A stretch of 64,000 nucleotides of DNA from Bog-756 sp963813525 (GCA_963813525.1 CAWEZI010000005.1:2976001-3040000), one strand, 5' to 3'. Shown: positions 17,936 to 27,310, counted from the stretch's first letter. Program-made: numbers and translations. The notes: generated from the sequence alone by a model not told the origin.

Positions 17936-18367
17936 TCAATCGGTGGCGGACGGGGCGTCCACCAGGACGAAGAGGAGCTCGGCCTCACAGGCCAGGTCGC
18001 CGCCCACCGATGCCCGCCCGCTTCCTTTTCCGGCGCGGGCCGATAGGCGACCGAGGGTCACCTCGAGATCGAGGCGCTCGCCGGGGAGCACCTGTCGGCG
18101 GAAACGCGCCTTCTCGATGCCTCCGAAGAGAGGGAGCTTGCCCGCGAATCGATCGTCGGCCAGAACGGCGACGCCGCCCAGCTGGGCCAAAGCCTCGACC
18201 ATGAGGACACCGGGGAGGGTGGGACGTCCCGGAAAGTGGCCGGCAAAGAATGCTTCCTCGCCGGTCAATTGCCACTGTCCGGTGGCCGACTGACCCGGTT
18301 CCAGAGAGAGGACGTCGGTGACGAAGAGGAAGGGGGGGCGATGGGGCAGGTAGTCCTCAGCTCGCAC
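17936..18367 (-). CDS. fabZ: FabZ-like 3-hydroxyacyl-ACP dehydratase
   Basis: FabZ dehydrates 3-hydroxyacyl-ACP in fatty acid elongation. The 143-residue hot-dog protein has LPHRPPFLFV near the start and the active-site block GHFPGRPTLPGVLMVEALAQ with His and Glu in place. The frame is open much farther upstream, but that part is antisense-frame shadow of the NYN/S1 gene; GTG 18367 gives the normal family length, although no clear Shine-Dalgarno is seen. It lies 13 bp upstream of xthA, probably in one transcript with the NYN/S1 gene before it. Confidence 0.88.
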   Translation of the reverse strand: MRAEDYLPHRPPFLFVTDVLSLEPGQSATGQWQLTGEEAFFAGHFPGRPTLPGVLMVEALAQLGGVAVLADDRFAGKLPLFGGIEKARFRRQVLPGERLDLEVTLGRLSARAGKGSGRASVGGDLACEAELLFVLVDAPSATD

Positions 18368-18423
18368 GGGTGACGAGGATATCGGGCTCAGCGAGCGCCA
18401 TTCATCTCCGGATCGTCGGGACC

Positions 18424-19851
18424 TCAGTCGCGGACCCCGGGCAGGGCCAGCTCTGCCCTCCGGCGTGCTGCATCCAGGGAGATGAGGACGAAGGGGCGGG
18501 TCTCCCCTTTGGTCAGCACCTGTCGGGCCCGGTTGGGCGGAGGGGAAGCCAGGCCCCGCAGGGGTATGTGACAGAGCATCCCGTCGACCGATACGTGTGC
18601 CCCGTGGGAGGTGAATGCCGTCACCGTTCCCTCGAACGTGCTCCCCACCGGATGGTCGGCCACGAAGGTCAGAAAGCTGACGGGATCGTTGAGTGCATCC
18701 GAGGCGGCCACATGGTTGTTCCCGACCGAAACCGCCGGTTCCGATGACCTGGCGGCCGACTTTCTGGTCGACTTGGCGGGCGCCGACCCGTTGTTGGCCT
18801 TGGCCGTCCTCGACGAGCCGGCCGGCGACGTACCACCCGACCGGTCGTGCGCTGTCGTCTCCGCCGCTGTCGTCTCCGCCGCTGTCGTCTCCGCCGCTGT
18901 CTTCTTCGCTGCCGCCTTCTTCACCGTCTTTTGAGCCTTGTCGGCCCGCGGTGCCCTGGTCGTGCTCGGGGCTTTGGCGGTCGATTCCCCCGCCTTGGCT
19001 GACTTGTCTGCTGCCTTGTCTGTCTTGGCTGCCTTGTCTGCCTTGGCTGCCTTGTGCGCTGCCTTCGTTGACTTGGCTGCTTTGTCCGCTGACTTGCCCG
19101 GTTTGGCTGCCTTGTCCGACTTGGCTGCCTTGTCTGCCTTCTTCGCCGCCTTGGCTGACTTGTCCGACTTGTCCGACTTGTCTCCGTGATCCCCGTTGGC
19201 GCCCTTGGTCGCTTTGGTTGCCTTGGTCGCCTTGGTCCCGCCCGTGTACCCGGCGGCGTCGTTGACCTTCCCGGCGCGAGCCCTCCTCACCGATGTGGCC
19301 GGTACGGCCGGAGGCCAACCATCCCCGTCGACGTCCGCGGCCAGATCGTCAGGGTCGACGGTGGCGTCTCGTTTGGCTCGACTGGTCACCGATCGGCTCC
19401 GCGCCCCCCGGACCGGCGTGCGCGGGGTGAACACCCATCCGACGCCGGGCACCGGCTTACCCCCGATGAGGCGTCCGGGCTCGAAGAGCCACGGTCGTTC
19501 GGCGTGGAACTCCTGGAAGGAGTCGTTCGAGAGAACCAGGGCTCCGGACTTTTCGGCGATGCGCAGGATGAATCCATCACCCCGGCCGATGGCCCCGGCA
19601 GGAGGCGTGATCATCTCACTGTGATCAACGGCCTGTTCGAAGGCGCGCAGCTCGGAGGGGTCGATGCGGTGCCCGAAGGTGGCGTCGACCACCACGATCA
19701 CGTCGGACGAGGTGAAACCCGGGTATTCCTCGAGAAACGAGCGGATCGCCTCGTCGAGCTGGGCCAGGCTGGGTGTGGTCCGGCCCTCGGTGGCGATGTT
19801 CGAGCCGTCCACGACGACACGCCGGCGGTCACGATTTCCTTTCTCCATCAT
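18424..19851 (-). CDS. NYN/Zc3h12a-like RNase with Lys/Ala-rich linker and C-terminal S1 domain
   Basis: Three parts are visible in 475 residues. Residues ~11-145 resemble the Zc3h12a (Regnase-type) NYN/PIN RNase: VVVDGSNIA with Asp15 and Asn18, VVVDATFGHRID, RGDGFILRIAEKSGALVLSNDSFQEF with Asp92 and Asp110, then a RLIGGKPVPGVGWVF tail. Residues ~200-350 are a disordered linker of KADKAAKSDKAAK-type repeats and three AAETT repeats, highly basic. Residues ~395-465 look like an S1/OB fold (GSTFEGTVTAFTSHGAHVS). The acidic set needed for metal-dependent RNA cleavage is present. I infer an RNA-binding endoribonuclease. It is followed by fabZ and xthA. The architecture is unfamiliar to me. Confidence 0.75.
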   Translation of the reverse strand: MMEKGNRDRRRVVVDGSNIATEGRTTPSLAQLDEAIRSFLEEYPGFTSSDVIVVVDATFGHRIDPSELRAFEQAVDHSEMITPPAGAIGRGDGFILRIAEKSGALVLSNDSFQEFHAERPWLFEPGRLIGGKPVPGVGWVFTPRTPVRGARSRSVTSRAKRDATVDPDDLAADVDGDGWPPAVPATSVRRARAGKVNDAAGYTGGTKATKATKATKGANGDHGDKSDKSDKSAKAAKKADKAAKSDKAAKPGKSADKAAKSTKAAHKAAKADKAAKTDKAADKSAKAGESTAKAPSTTRAPRADKAQKTVKKAAAKKTAAETTAAETTAAETTAHDRSGGTSPAGSSRTAKANNGSAPAKSTRKSAARSSEPAVSVGNNHVAASDALNDPVSFLTFVADHPVGSTFEGTVTAFTSHGAHVSVDGMLCHIPLRGLASPPPNRARQVLTKGETRPFVLISLDAARRRAELALPGVRD

Positions 19852-19963
19852 GACCAGTCAACCATCTGACCAGGTCACCTCCGATCATCTCGCAGGAATC
19901 CGGGCCTGTCCACGGGCCTTCTCGGCCCGCCCGGGGACACGGGAGGGCATCGTTTCCGGGCCA

Positions 19964-19969
19964 TAGGAT
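19964..19969 (+). promoter_or_regulatory. -10 box for a leaderless M20 peptidase transcript
   Basis: TAGGAT is followed by six bases and then the GTG start at 19976, the spacing expected if transcription begins at the start codon. There is no Shine-Dalgarno sequence. Confidence 0.6.
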
Positions 19970-19975
19970 GGGGGT

Positions 19976-21322
19976 GTGGTCGCCGCCGAAGAACGCACTG
20001 AAGAAGCCACTGACCTGCTACAACACCTGATCCGCAACCAGTGTGTGAACGACGGGACAGAGGGTTCGGGCCACGAACAGCGCAGCGCCGACCTCCTCGT
20101 CAGCTACCTCGAGGACTCAGGTGCCGATCTGCAGACCTACGAGCCCGTGCCGGGCCGGACCTCCCTGGTGGCGAAGATCGAGGGATCCGACCCCTCGGCG
20201 CCATCCCTGACGCTGCTCGGTCACACCGATGTGGTTCCCGCCAATCCGGACGACTGGCGACGCGACCCGTTCGGAGGGGAGCTGGTCGACGGGGTGGTCT
20301 GGGGCCGCGGCGCCATCGACATGCTCAACCTGACCGCCACCATGGCCACCGGATTCCGGCACGTGGCCGAAAGCGGGTTCCGGCCGGCAGGAACCTTCAC
20401 CTACATCGCCGTGGCCGACGAGGAGGCCCTGGGCACCCATGGAGCCAAGTGGCTCTGTCAGAACGAATCGGATGCCGTCAACGCCGACTACGTGATCACC
20501 GAGTCGGGCGGTTTTCCCATGGGCGGTGCCGACGGGACGCCCCGCCTCCCGGTGATCGTCGGTGAGAAGGGCGTCTTCTGGTGCCTGCTCACCGTCAAAG
20601 GCACGCCCGGTCACGGTAGCCAACCTCTCCGGACCGACAATGCACTGGTCAAGGCGGCCGAGGTGGTTCGTCGCATCGAGTCCTTTCACCCCCAGGCTCA
20701 GCTCCACGAAGCATGGACGCGCTTCGTCGAGGGGATCGGGTTTCCGCCCGAGATCAGCGAGCCCCTGCTCGATCCCCAACAGATCGACGCCTTCTGCGAT
20801 GAGCTCCCTCTGGTGGCGTTGGCCCGCCAGGCGCACGCCTGCACACACACCACCATGGCCCCCACCATCATGAGAGCCGGCACCAAGGTCAACGTGATAC
20901 CCGATCGTGTCGAGCTCGAAGTCGACATCCGTTCGTTGCCGGGGTGGGATACGACCGACGTGCGGGCCATGGTCGAGGAGGCTCTGGGCGATCTGGCCGA
21001 GGACGTCGAGGTGGACTTCCTGGCCGCTGACCTCTCCACCACGTCGCCCATCGACACCCCCCTGTGGGACGCCTTGGAACGGGTCAGCCGGCTCTTCTAT
21101 CCAGGAGCCCGGACGGTGCCCTTCCTCACCGTAGGAGCGACCGACGCCCGGTTTCATCGGGCCCTGGGCAGCGTGGCCTACGGATTCGGGTTGCACAGCC
21201 GGGCCATCAGTTTCGAGGACTACGGGTCGATGTTCCACGGGATCGACGAGAGAGTCGACGTGGAATCGCTGCGCCTGTCCACCGAGATGTGGATCGCCCT
21301 GGCCAACGATTTTCTGGTCTGA
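19976..21322 (+). CDS. M20 family metallopeptidase/deacylase
   Basis: The 448-residue protein is an M20/M28-like zinc hydrolase of the DapE/ArgE/carboxypeptidase group. Metal and catalytic motifs are LLGHTDVVPANPD (His, Asp near residues 84-86), GRGAIDMLN (bridging Asp), ADEEALGTHGAKW (Glu-Glu pair) and a C-terminal MFHGIDERVDVESL with the last His. A dimerisation insert is at about residues 200-340. The substrate is not certain: amidohydrolase of an N-acyl amino acid or a dipeptide. The gene starts at GTG without a ribosome binding site. Its last codons begin a 13-bp tandem array. Confidence 0.88.
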   Translation: MVAAEERTEEATDLLQHLIRNQCVNDGTEGSGHEQRSADLLVSYLEDSGADLQTYEPVPGRTSLVAKIEGSDPSAPSLTLLGHTDVVPANPDDWRRDPFGGELVDGVVWGRGAIDMLNLTATMATGFRHVAESGFRPAGTFTYIAVADEEALGTHGAKWLCQNESDAVNADYVITESGGFPMGGADGTPRLPVIVGEKGVFWCLLTVKGTPGHGSQPLRTDNALVKAAEVVRRIESFHPQAQLHEAWTRFVEGIGFPPEISEPLLDPQQIDAFCDELPLVALARQAHACTHTTMAPTIMRAGTKVNVIPDRVELEVDIRSLPGWDTTDVRAMVEEALGDLAEDVEVDFLAADLSTTSPIDTPLWDALERVSRLFYPGARTVPFLTVGATDARFHRALGSVAYGFGLHSRAISFEDYGSMFHGIDERVDVESLRLSTEMWIALANDFLV

Positions 21323-21362
21323 CTTTCTAGTCTGACTTTCTAGTCTGACTCTCTGGTCTGAG
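21311..21362 (+). repeat. 13-bp tandem repeat, four copies, starting in the M20 gene
   Basis: Units 21311-21323, 21324-21336, 21337-21349 and 21350-21362 follow TTTCTRGTCTGAC. Unit 1 encodes Phe-Leu-Val-stop of the peptidase. Later units repeat the TGA, and two also create TAG. The array fills the gap to the convergent kgd gene. Confidence 0.92.
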
Positions 21363-21370
21363 CCGGCCCG

Positions 21371-24300
21371 TCAGCCGATCGCTCGAGCTATCAGGTCGTC
21401 CTGCTCGAGCCGGTGCAACGCCGTGCTCCCCGTGGCCGGGCTTGCCGATTCCGCCCGGCTCACGTGCCGGAGGGTGTGGGTGTCGCGCAGTATGCGGTGC
21501 AGGCGGCCGTGTACGAAGTTCCAGGCGCCCATGTTCTCCGGCTCTTCCTGGAGCCAGACCACCTCCCGCGCCTTGGGATAGCGGCCGAGGACACTCTTCA
21601 ATGGTCGACCGGGGCCACGGGTAGAGCTGCTCGACCCGCACCACCACCACGCCGGTACCGGCCGGACCCAACTCGTCGCGCCGGGTCATGGCGTCGTAGG
21701 CCACCTTGCCCGTGCACAGCACGACCCGGGACACGGCGGCCGGGTCGAAGTCGTCGTTGGCTGCGATCGGGTCGTCGAGCACCTCGGCGAAGGTTCCGGA
21801 CGTAAAGGCGGCGATGGGTGAGCGGGCCTGTCGCGAGCGCAGAAGCGACTTGGGGGTGAAGACCACCAGTGGCGTGCGCTCGGCCCGCATGACCTGGGCG
21901 CGGAGCAGGTGGAAGTACTGCGCCGGTGTGGTCGGATCGGTCACCCTCAGGTTGCCCCGGGCGCACATGGTCAAGAAGCGCTCGATGCGGGCGGACGAGT
22001 GCTCGGGGCCCTGTCCTTCGTACCCGTGGGGCAGGAGCAAGACCAGACCGGAGTTCTGGCCCCACTTGTCAGCGGCCGACACCAAAAAGTTGTCGACGAT
22101 GATTTCGGCCCCGTTCCAGAAGTCGCCGAACTGGGCCTCCCAGGCCACCAGGCCGTCGGGAGCTTCCACCGAGTAGCCGTACTCGAAGCCGAGAGAGGCG
22201 TACTCCGAGAGCAGGGAGTCACCGATGGTGAAGCGGCCGCCGGACAGCGAGGCCAGAGGTACGTACTCGTGGCCGGTGGCGTGATCGACCAATACCGCGT
22301 GACGTTGGGAGAACGTCCCTCGGCGGGTGTCCTGTCCGGTAAGGCGCACATTGTTCCCCTGCAACAGAAGCGAACCGATGGCCAGCGCCTCGCCCAGTGC
22401 CCAATCCACCTCGCCGTCGGCGAACATCTTGTCGCGCTGCTCGAATTGCCGCGCCAGTTTGGGATGGATGACGAACCCGTCGGGGACGGTGCGGACCACC
22501 TCGGCCAGTCCGGTGAGCACCGATGACTCGACACCGGTTTCGACCGGCGCGATGGCCACATCGGGCACCACGTAGGCGGGAAGCGTCAGTATGCGCTCCC
22601 CCTCCGACTCGGCCTCGGCCCTGGTTTCGTCCAGAGCAGCCTGGAGCCGGGCCGAAAAGTCGTCCAGGGCCTGCTCGGCCTCCTCCAACGAGATGTCCCC
22701 CCGCCGCACCAACGACTCGGTGTAGATCTTGCGCACCGATCGCTTGGCCTCGATGAGGGCATACATCAGGGGCTGCGTGTAGCTGGGGTCGTCCCCCTCG
22801 TTGTGGCCGTGGCGGCGATAGCAGATCATGTCGATGACCACGTCTTTGTGGAAGGCCTGCCGAAAGCCGAAGGCCAGGCGGGCGGCCCGGGCGCACGCCT
22901 CGGGGTCGTCGCCGTTGACGTGGAAGATCGGGGCCTGGACCATTTTGGCCACATCGGTCGGGTACACCGACGTGCGAGCGGCTTCGGGCGCTGTGGTGAA
23001 TCCCAGCTGGTTGTTGATGACGATATGGATGGTGCCCCCGGTGCGGTAGCCCCCGAGGCCCGACAGGTTGAGGGTCTCGGCCACCACCCCCTGGCCGGCG
23101 AAGGCGGCGTCGCCATGGAGCAGGATGGGCAGCACGGGAAAGGGGTCGCCGGAGCCGACCTCCAGTGCGGGACCGGCTCCCTGCTCTCCGCCCAAGGCGT
23201 CCTGCTTGGCCCGGGCCATGCCCACCACCACCGGGTCCACCGCCTCCAGGTGGGACGGGTTGGAGGCCATGGTGATGGGAATGGAGGCACCGTTGCGGGC
23301 CACGAAGGTGCCCACAGCCCCCTTGTGGTATTTGACGTCGCCCGAGCCCTGCACCGAGTCGGGATCGAGGTTTCCCTCGAACTCCTCGAAGATCTCGCCG
23401 TAGGACTTTCCCACGATGTTGGCCAGCACATTGAGGCGCCCCCGGTGGGCCATGCCCATGACCGCCTCGTGGAGGCCCTCACGTACGGCCTCGTCGAGGA
23501 TGGTGTCGAGGAGGACGATGGCCGATTCCGCCCCTTCCAGACCGAAACGCTTCTGACCCACGTAGCGGGAGTGCAGGAAGCGCTCGAAGACCTCGGCGGC
23601 GTTGAGTCGGCCCAGAATGTGGCGCTGCTCTTCGGGCCCGAGGAGCGATGACACCCCCTCGACGTGCTGCTGGATCCACTGCTTCTGCTCGGGATCCTGG
23701 ATGTGCATGTACTCGATGCCGAGGGTCCGGCAGTAGGCGTCGCGCAGCAGGTGGAGGATCTCGTCCAGGGTGGCCAGGTCTTTGCCGGCCAACCCGTCGG
23801 CCACGAAGTGGCGGGGCAGGTCCCAGATGGTGAGGCCGTAGTGCAGGGGATCCAGTTCGGGATGCAGCTCGGGTGGTTCGGCGTCGAGCGGGTCGAGGTG
23901 GGCGATGAGGTGGCCCCGCACCCGGTACATGTTGATCAGCGTCTGGACGTGGACCTGCTTGATGAGACGGAGATGGCCGCCGTCACCCTGGTCATCCGAG
24001 GCGTTGATGTCCTTTTCCCAAGCGACCGGCTCGTAGGGGATGTCGAGGGATTCGAAGACCTCTCGGTAGAAATCGTGATCGCCCATCAGGCACTCGGACA
24101 CGTGGGCCAGGAACAGCCCCGACTCCGCCCCCTGGATGATCCGGTGGTCGTAGGTCGACGTCAACGTCACCGTCTTGCCGATGCCGAGGTCAGCCAACGT
24201 ACGGGGATCAGCGGCTTCGAAGCCGGCCGGCACCCCCAGAGCGCCCACGCCCACGATGAGGCCCTGGCCGGCCAGCAGCCGAGGCACCGACTGAACCGTG

Positions 24301-25220
24301 CCCAGGGTTCCCGGATTGGTCAGGGTGACCGTGGTGCCGGCAAAGTCCTGGGCGTCGATCTTGTTGGTGTGGATCTTGCGCACCAACTCCTCGTAGGCAC
24401 TCACGAACCCCCGGAAGTCGAGCGTGTCGGCGTCGCGGATGCAGGGCACCAGAAGCGTCCGGTTACCACCGCTCTTCTCCACATCCACCGCCAGCCCCAG
24501 GCCGACGTGGCCGTGGCGGATCACACCCGGGGTCCCCTTCCCGTCGGAATCGTCGACGAAGGAGGCGTTCATGGCCGGGACGGCCATCAGGCTCTTGACC
24601 ACGGCGTAACCGATCAGATGGGTGAAGCTGACCTTGCCCCCGTTGGTCCGGAACAGCTGGTTGTTGATGATCGTGCGGTTGACCTCGAGGAGCTTGGCCG
24701 GCACCACCCGCACACTGGTCGCCGTGGGCACCGACAGCGAGGCCTCCATGTTGGCCACGATCCGGGCCGCAGCGCCGCGCAACGGGGTCGCCACCTCGGC
24801 GGCGGCATCGTCGGGCCGGCCCACAGATGGGGCACCGCCGGACGCCGATTGCCCTCCTCCCGCCGCAGAAGACTCCCCGGCCAGTGAGGGAACGGCCCGG
24901 GCGGCGGCTGCCTCGGCGGGCGGCACGACGCCATTGGCCGCGGCTGCCGGTGGCGCCCCCTGGGCCACCCCGCCTTTCTGGACCGCCGGCGTTGCCGTCG
25001 GTGTCGGTGTCGGTGCCGACGCCGGCGCTCCGGCGGGACGGTAGTCGGCGAAGAATTCGCGCCACGAGTCCGAGACCGACGTGGGATCGGCCAGGTACCG
25101 GTCGTACATGTCCTCGACCAGCCAGGCGTTGGGCCCGAAGGCCCCGGCACCGGCAGCCGCACCGGCGTCGGTGGCCCGGGACGACGCCTTGGTCTGATCC
25201 CCGTCTTCGACAACACTCAT
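21371..25220 (-). CDS. kgd: multifunctional 2-oxoglutarate metabolism protein Kgd (E2-E1 fusion), frameshifted near the C-terminus
   Basis: Kgd/SucA of actinobacteria combines an N-terminal E1 tail, a succinyltransferase-like domain and a thiamine-diphosphate E1 decarboxylase for the 2-oxoglutarate step of the TCA cycle. Seen in order: NAWLVEDMYDRYLADP (residues ~28-43), an Ala/Pro linker, the E2 catalytic domain with STYDHRIIQGAESG near residue 360, and E1 motifs HGDAAFAGQGVV and RRHGHNEGDDPSYTQP. At 21611-21614 a run of four C on the coding strand shifts the frame. The proper ending (RYPKAREVVWLQEEPENMGAW...) continues in the next frame and stops at 21371. The uninterrupted frame instead ends at 21327 with a nonsense tail. 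An extra C, biological or technical, is the simplest cause. Confidence 0.9.
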
Positions 25221-25311
25221 GTCTTCCCAGACTAATGGCGGTCACGCCGGACACAGGTGGTTCCGACGGTTGAGTGGCCGCCCGCAGGCCGGACCCGACG
25301 CAGGGTTGGGT

Positions 25312-25317
25312 TAGCGT
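25312..25317 (+). promoter_or_regulatory. -10 box of the que operon (leaderless)
   Basis: TAGCGT stands seven bases before the ATG of the queD stub at 25325, so the transcript would begin at that ATG. It supports expression of the stub with queC and queE. Confidence 0.5.
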
Positions 25318-25324
25318 CCTGACG

Positions 25325-25405
25325 ATGGTCCCGCTCCACACCAGCGTGACGTGCACGTTCACCTTTGAGGCCGCCCATCGACTCGTTTGGCACCCGGGGA
25401 GCTGA
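25325..25405 (+). pseudogene. queD remnant (first 26 codons of 6-carboxytetrahydropterin synthase) or leader peptide
   Basis: A 26-codon frame starts at ATG 25325 and stops at TGA 25403-25405. It contains TFTFEAAHRLVWHPG, which closely matches the beginning of QueD (FTFEAAHRL is characteristic, with the first zinc-ligand His). The rest of QueD, including the Cys and the HGH zinc motif, is absent. The stop is two bases before the queC start. I interpret it as the surviving 5' end of queD after an internal deletion, with the promoter and translation start kept for queC-queE. QueD activity would have to be encoded elsewhere. Confidence 0.65.
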
Positions 25406-25407
25406 CG

Positions 25408-26070
25408 GTGGCCGGCCATCTGGTCATCCTCTCCGGCGGTCTCGACTCGACCGTGTGCATGGCCTTGGCCGAGCGGGAGGCGGAGGCGCCCCCTCTGGCC
25501 CTCACCTTCGATTACGGCCAGAAGCACCGGACCGAGGTCGACCGTGCCGCTGCTGTTGCCGGCCACTACCGCTCCGATCACCTGGTCGTCCAGCTCGACA
25601 CCACGGCCTGGGGCGGCTCGGCGCTGACCGACCGGTCCATCGACATACCCGTCGGCAACAGCGGCGACGGTATCCCGGTGACCTACGTCCCCGCTCGCAA
25701 CAGCATCTTTCTGGCTGTGGCCCTGGGGGTGGCCGAGGCACGCGACCTCGATGCCGTATGGATCGGTGTCAATGCCATCGACTACTCCGGCTATCCCGAC
25801 TGCCGTCCCCAGTTCATCGAAGCCTTCCGCCAAGTGGCGGCCACCGGCCAGAAGAGGGGGGTGGAGGGAAACCCCATCGCCATCCGCTCCCCGCTGATCC
25901 GTTCCACCAAGGCGGAGATCGTCGTCATGGGAACGGAGCTCGGGGCGCCCCTGGCGCTGACCTGGTCCTGCTACCAGGGGGACGACATTCCCTGCGGCGT
26001 CTGTGACGCCTGCGTCCTCCGGGCTCGCGGCTTCGCCGAGGCCGGCATGCACGATCCCGCTCTGCCATGA
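25408..26070 (+). CDS. queC: 7-cyano-7-deazaguanine synthase
   Basis: QueC makes preQ0 from 7-carboxy-7-deazaguanine with ATP and ammonia. The 220-residue protein has the PP-loop LSGGLDSTVCMALA near the start, TFDYGQKHRTEVDRA, TYVPARNSIFLAVALG and the zinc-binding CYQGDDIPCGVCDACVLR with four Cys. GTG 25408 follows the queD stub stop by two bases; starting at TTG 25387 would overlap the stub. Its stop lies in the first copy of a 20-bp repeat whose second copy holds the queE start. Confidence 0.95.
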   Translation: MAGHLVILSGGLDSTVCMALAEREAEAPPLALTFDYGQKHRTEVDRAAAVAGHYRSDHLVVQLDTTAWGGSALTDRSIDIPVGNSGDGIPVTYVPARNSIFLAVALGVAEARDLDAVWIGVNAIDYSGYPDCRPQFIEAFRQVAATGQKRGVEGNPIAIRSPLIRSTKAEIVVMGTELGAPLALTWSCYQGDDIPCGVCDACVLRARGFAEAGMHDPALP

Positions 26071-26100
26071 CCGGCCAGGTGCTGTCGTGACCGACCAGGT
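26061..26100 (+). repeat. 20-bp duplication spanning the queC stop and queE start
   Basis: Units 26061-26080 and 26081-26100 match at 16 of 20 positions (core TGACCGRCCAGGT). Unit 1 carries the TGA of queC, unit 2 carries the GTG of queE, so the duplication sets the distance between the two genes. Confidence 0.7.
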
Positions 26101-26896
26101 GGCTCCGGAGATACTGGCGACCGAAGTGTTCTCGGCCATCCAGGGTGAAGGGGCACTGGTCGGCGAACGCCAGGTGTTCGTCCGCCTGACCGGCTGCAAC
26201 ATCCGGTGTACGTATTGTGATCAGCCCGAAGCGCTCGAGAGGCGCCCGGGACCCTGCCGGGTGGAGCAGACTCCCGGTCAACGGGACTGGGCCGTCGTGG
26301 ACAGTCCGCTACCGGTGACGGCTCTGGCTGACGCGGCGGAGAGCCTGTGCCGACAGCTCCCCCACCATTCGGTCAGCCTCACCGGCGGGGAGCCGCTCAT
26401 GCAGGGGACGAAGACGACGGCACTGGCCCAGCTGTTGGCCGAGGCGTCTCGCCCGGTGATGCTCGAGACCAACGGCACCTTGATCGGACCGCTGCGACAG
26501 GTACTGCCGTGGCTCACCTACCTGAGCATCGATGTGAAACTCGACAGCGTCGACGGGCAACATGTCCCCCTCGATAAGCAACGCCGATTCATCACCGCCT
26601 CGGCCGCTGCCGGCGTGGTCACCTGGGTCAAGATGGTGATCGGACCGGCCACCGATCCAGTCGAGTTCGATGCTGCCATGGCCATGGTGGTTGAAGTGGC
26701 GGAAGGGAGGAAGGAGGACGGGAGGAAGGAGGACGCGAGGGCCATCGAGGTCTTCCTCCAACCGGTGACCCCGTTCGGAGCCGTCACTGCTGCCCCTACG
26801 CCCGCACAGGTCCTCGCCTTGCACGACAGGGCGCTCCGCCGCTACCCGCGGGTGCGGGTCGTCCCTCAGACCCACAAGGCCATCGGTCAACTCTGA
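26087..26896 (+). CDS. queE: 7-carboxy-7-deazaguanine synthase (radical SAM)
   Basis: QueE uses S-adenosylmethionine and a 4Fe-4S cluster to contract 6-carboxytetrahydropterin to 7-carboxy-7-deazaguanine, upstream of QueC. The 269-residue protein has EVFSAIQGEGALVGERQVF, the cluster motif CNIRCTYC (CX3CX2C) near residue 35 and VSLTGGEPLMQ. A short Lys/Glu/Asp repeat (GRKEDGRKEDAR) near residue 205 comes from a duplicated GGAGGACGGGA-type stretch. GTG 26087 sits in the spacer repeat. The pathway product preQ0 could feed tRNA queuosine, DNA 7-deazaguanine marks or a secondary metabolite; none of those genes is in the window. Confidence 0.94.
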   Translation: MTDQVAPEILATEVFSAIQGEGALVGERQVFVRLTGCNIRCTYCDQPEALERRPGPCRVEQTPGQRDWAVVDSPLPVTALADAAESLCRQLPHHSVSLTGGEPLMQGTKTTALAQLLAEASRPVMLETNGTLIGPLRQVLPWLTYLSIDVKLDSVDGQHVPLDKQRRFITASAAAGVVTWVKMVIGPATDPVEFDAAMAMVVEVAEGRKEDGRKEDARAIEVFLQPVTPFGAVTAAPTPAQVLALHDRALRRYPRVRVVPQTHKAIGQL

Positions 26897-26959
26897 GGCG
26901 CACCGTGGCCACAGCCACACGGCCGCACGGCCGCACCGGCGGAGGACCGGCTGCCAGCC

Positions 26960-26992
26960 GGCCGTGGTCCGGGTCTCGCCCGTCCCACGGCC
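26960..26992. terminator. possible bidirectional terminator between queE and hup
   Basis: GGCCGTGG and CCACGGCC form an 8-bp stem around a 17-base loop, next to a smaller CCGGCT/AGCCGG hairpin at 26947-26961. The genes converge here. There is no T run, so intrinsic termination is uncertain. Confidence 0.35.
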
Positions 26993-27001
26993 GGCCCTCT
27001 G

Positions 27002-27310
27002 CTACTTGGCCACCTTCGGCGCTGGGGCCTGGCCATTCACTACTTTCTTGAACGAGGTCCCCGCCGAGACCTTCGGGCTCTTCGAGGCCTTGATGGCAAT
27101 CGTCTCGCCGGTCTGCGGGTTGCGTCCACTGCGGGCAGCGCGCTGGACCCGATCAAAGGTCAAAAATCCGGTGATGACCACCTTTTCACCTTTGGCCACG
27201 TTGGCCACCACGACATCCTCGAGTCCGGCCAGGACGGATGAAACGTCCTTGGCGGTCGTGCCGGTGTGGGCGGCCACGGCGGTGATGAGATCGGTTTTGG
27301 TTAGGGCCAC
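27002..27310 (-). CDS. HU-family DNA-binding protein (short form)
   Basis: The 102-residue protein is a standard HU dimer subunit that bends DNA in the nucleoid: KTDLITAVAAHTGTTAKDV at the start, VVITGFLTFDRVQRAARSGRNPQTGETI in the beta arm and a short Ala/Pro/Lys tail. GTG 27310 follows GAAGGAGAGACT; the frame is open to 27538 without family support. It is the second HU gene in this window; the other (39 kb) has a long Lys/Ala tail. The ~257 bp upstream to the next gene show nothing recognisable. Confidence 0.93.
   Translation of the reverse strand: MALTKTDLITAVAAHTGTTAKDVSSVLAGLEDVVVANVAKGEKVVITGFLTFDRVQRAARSGRNPQTGETIAIKASKSPKVSAGTSFKKVVNGQAPAPKVAK

Noticed and set aside
18693..19265. Plus-strand proline/tryptophan-rich frame in the NYN/S1 gene
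   Set aside because: It is the complement of the Lys/Ala repeat linker; the repeats explain its open length.
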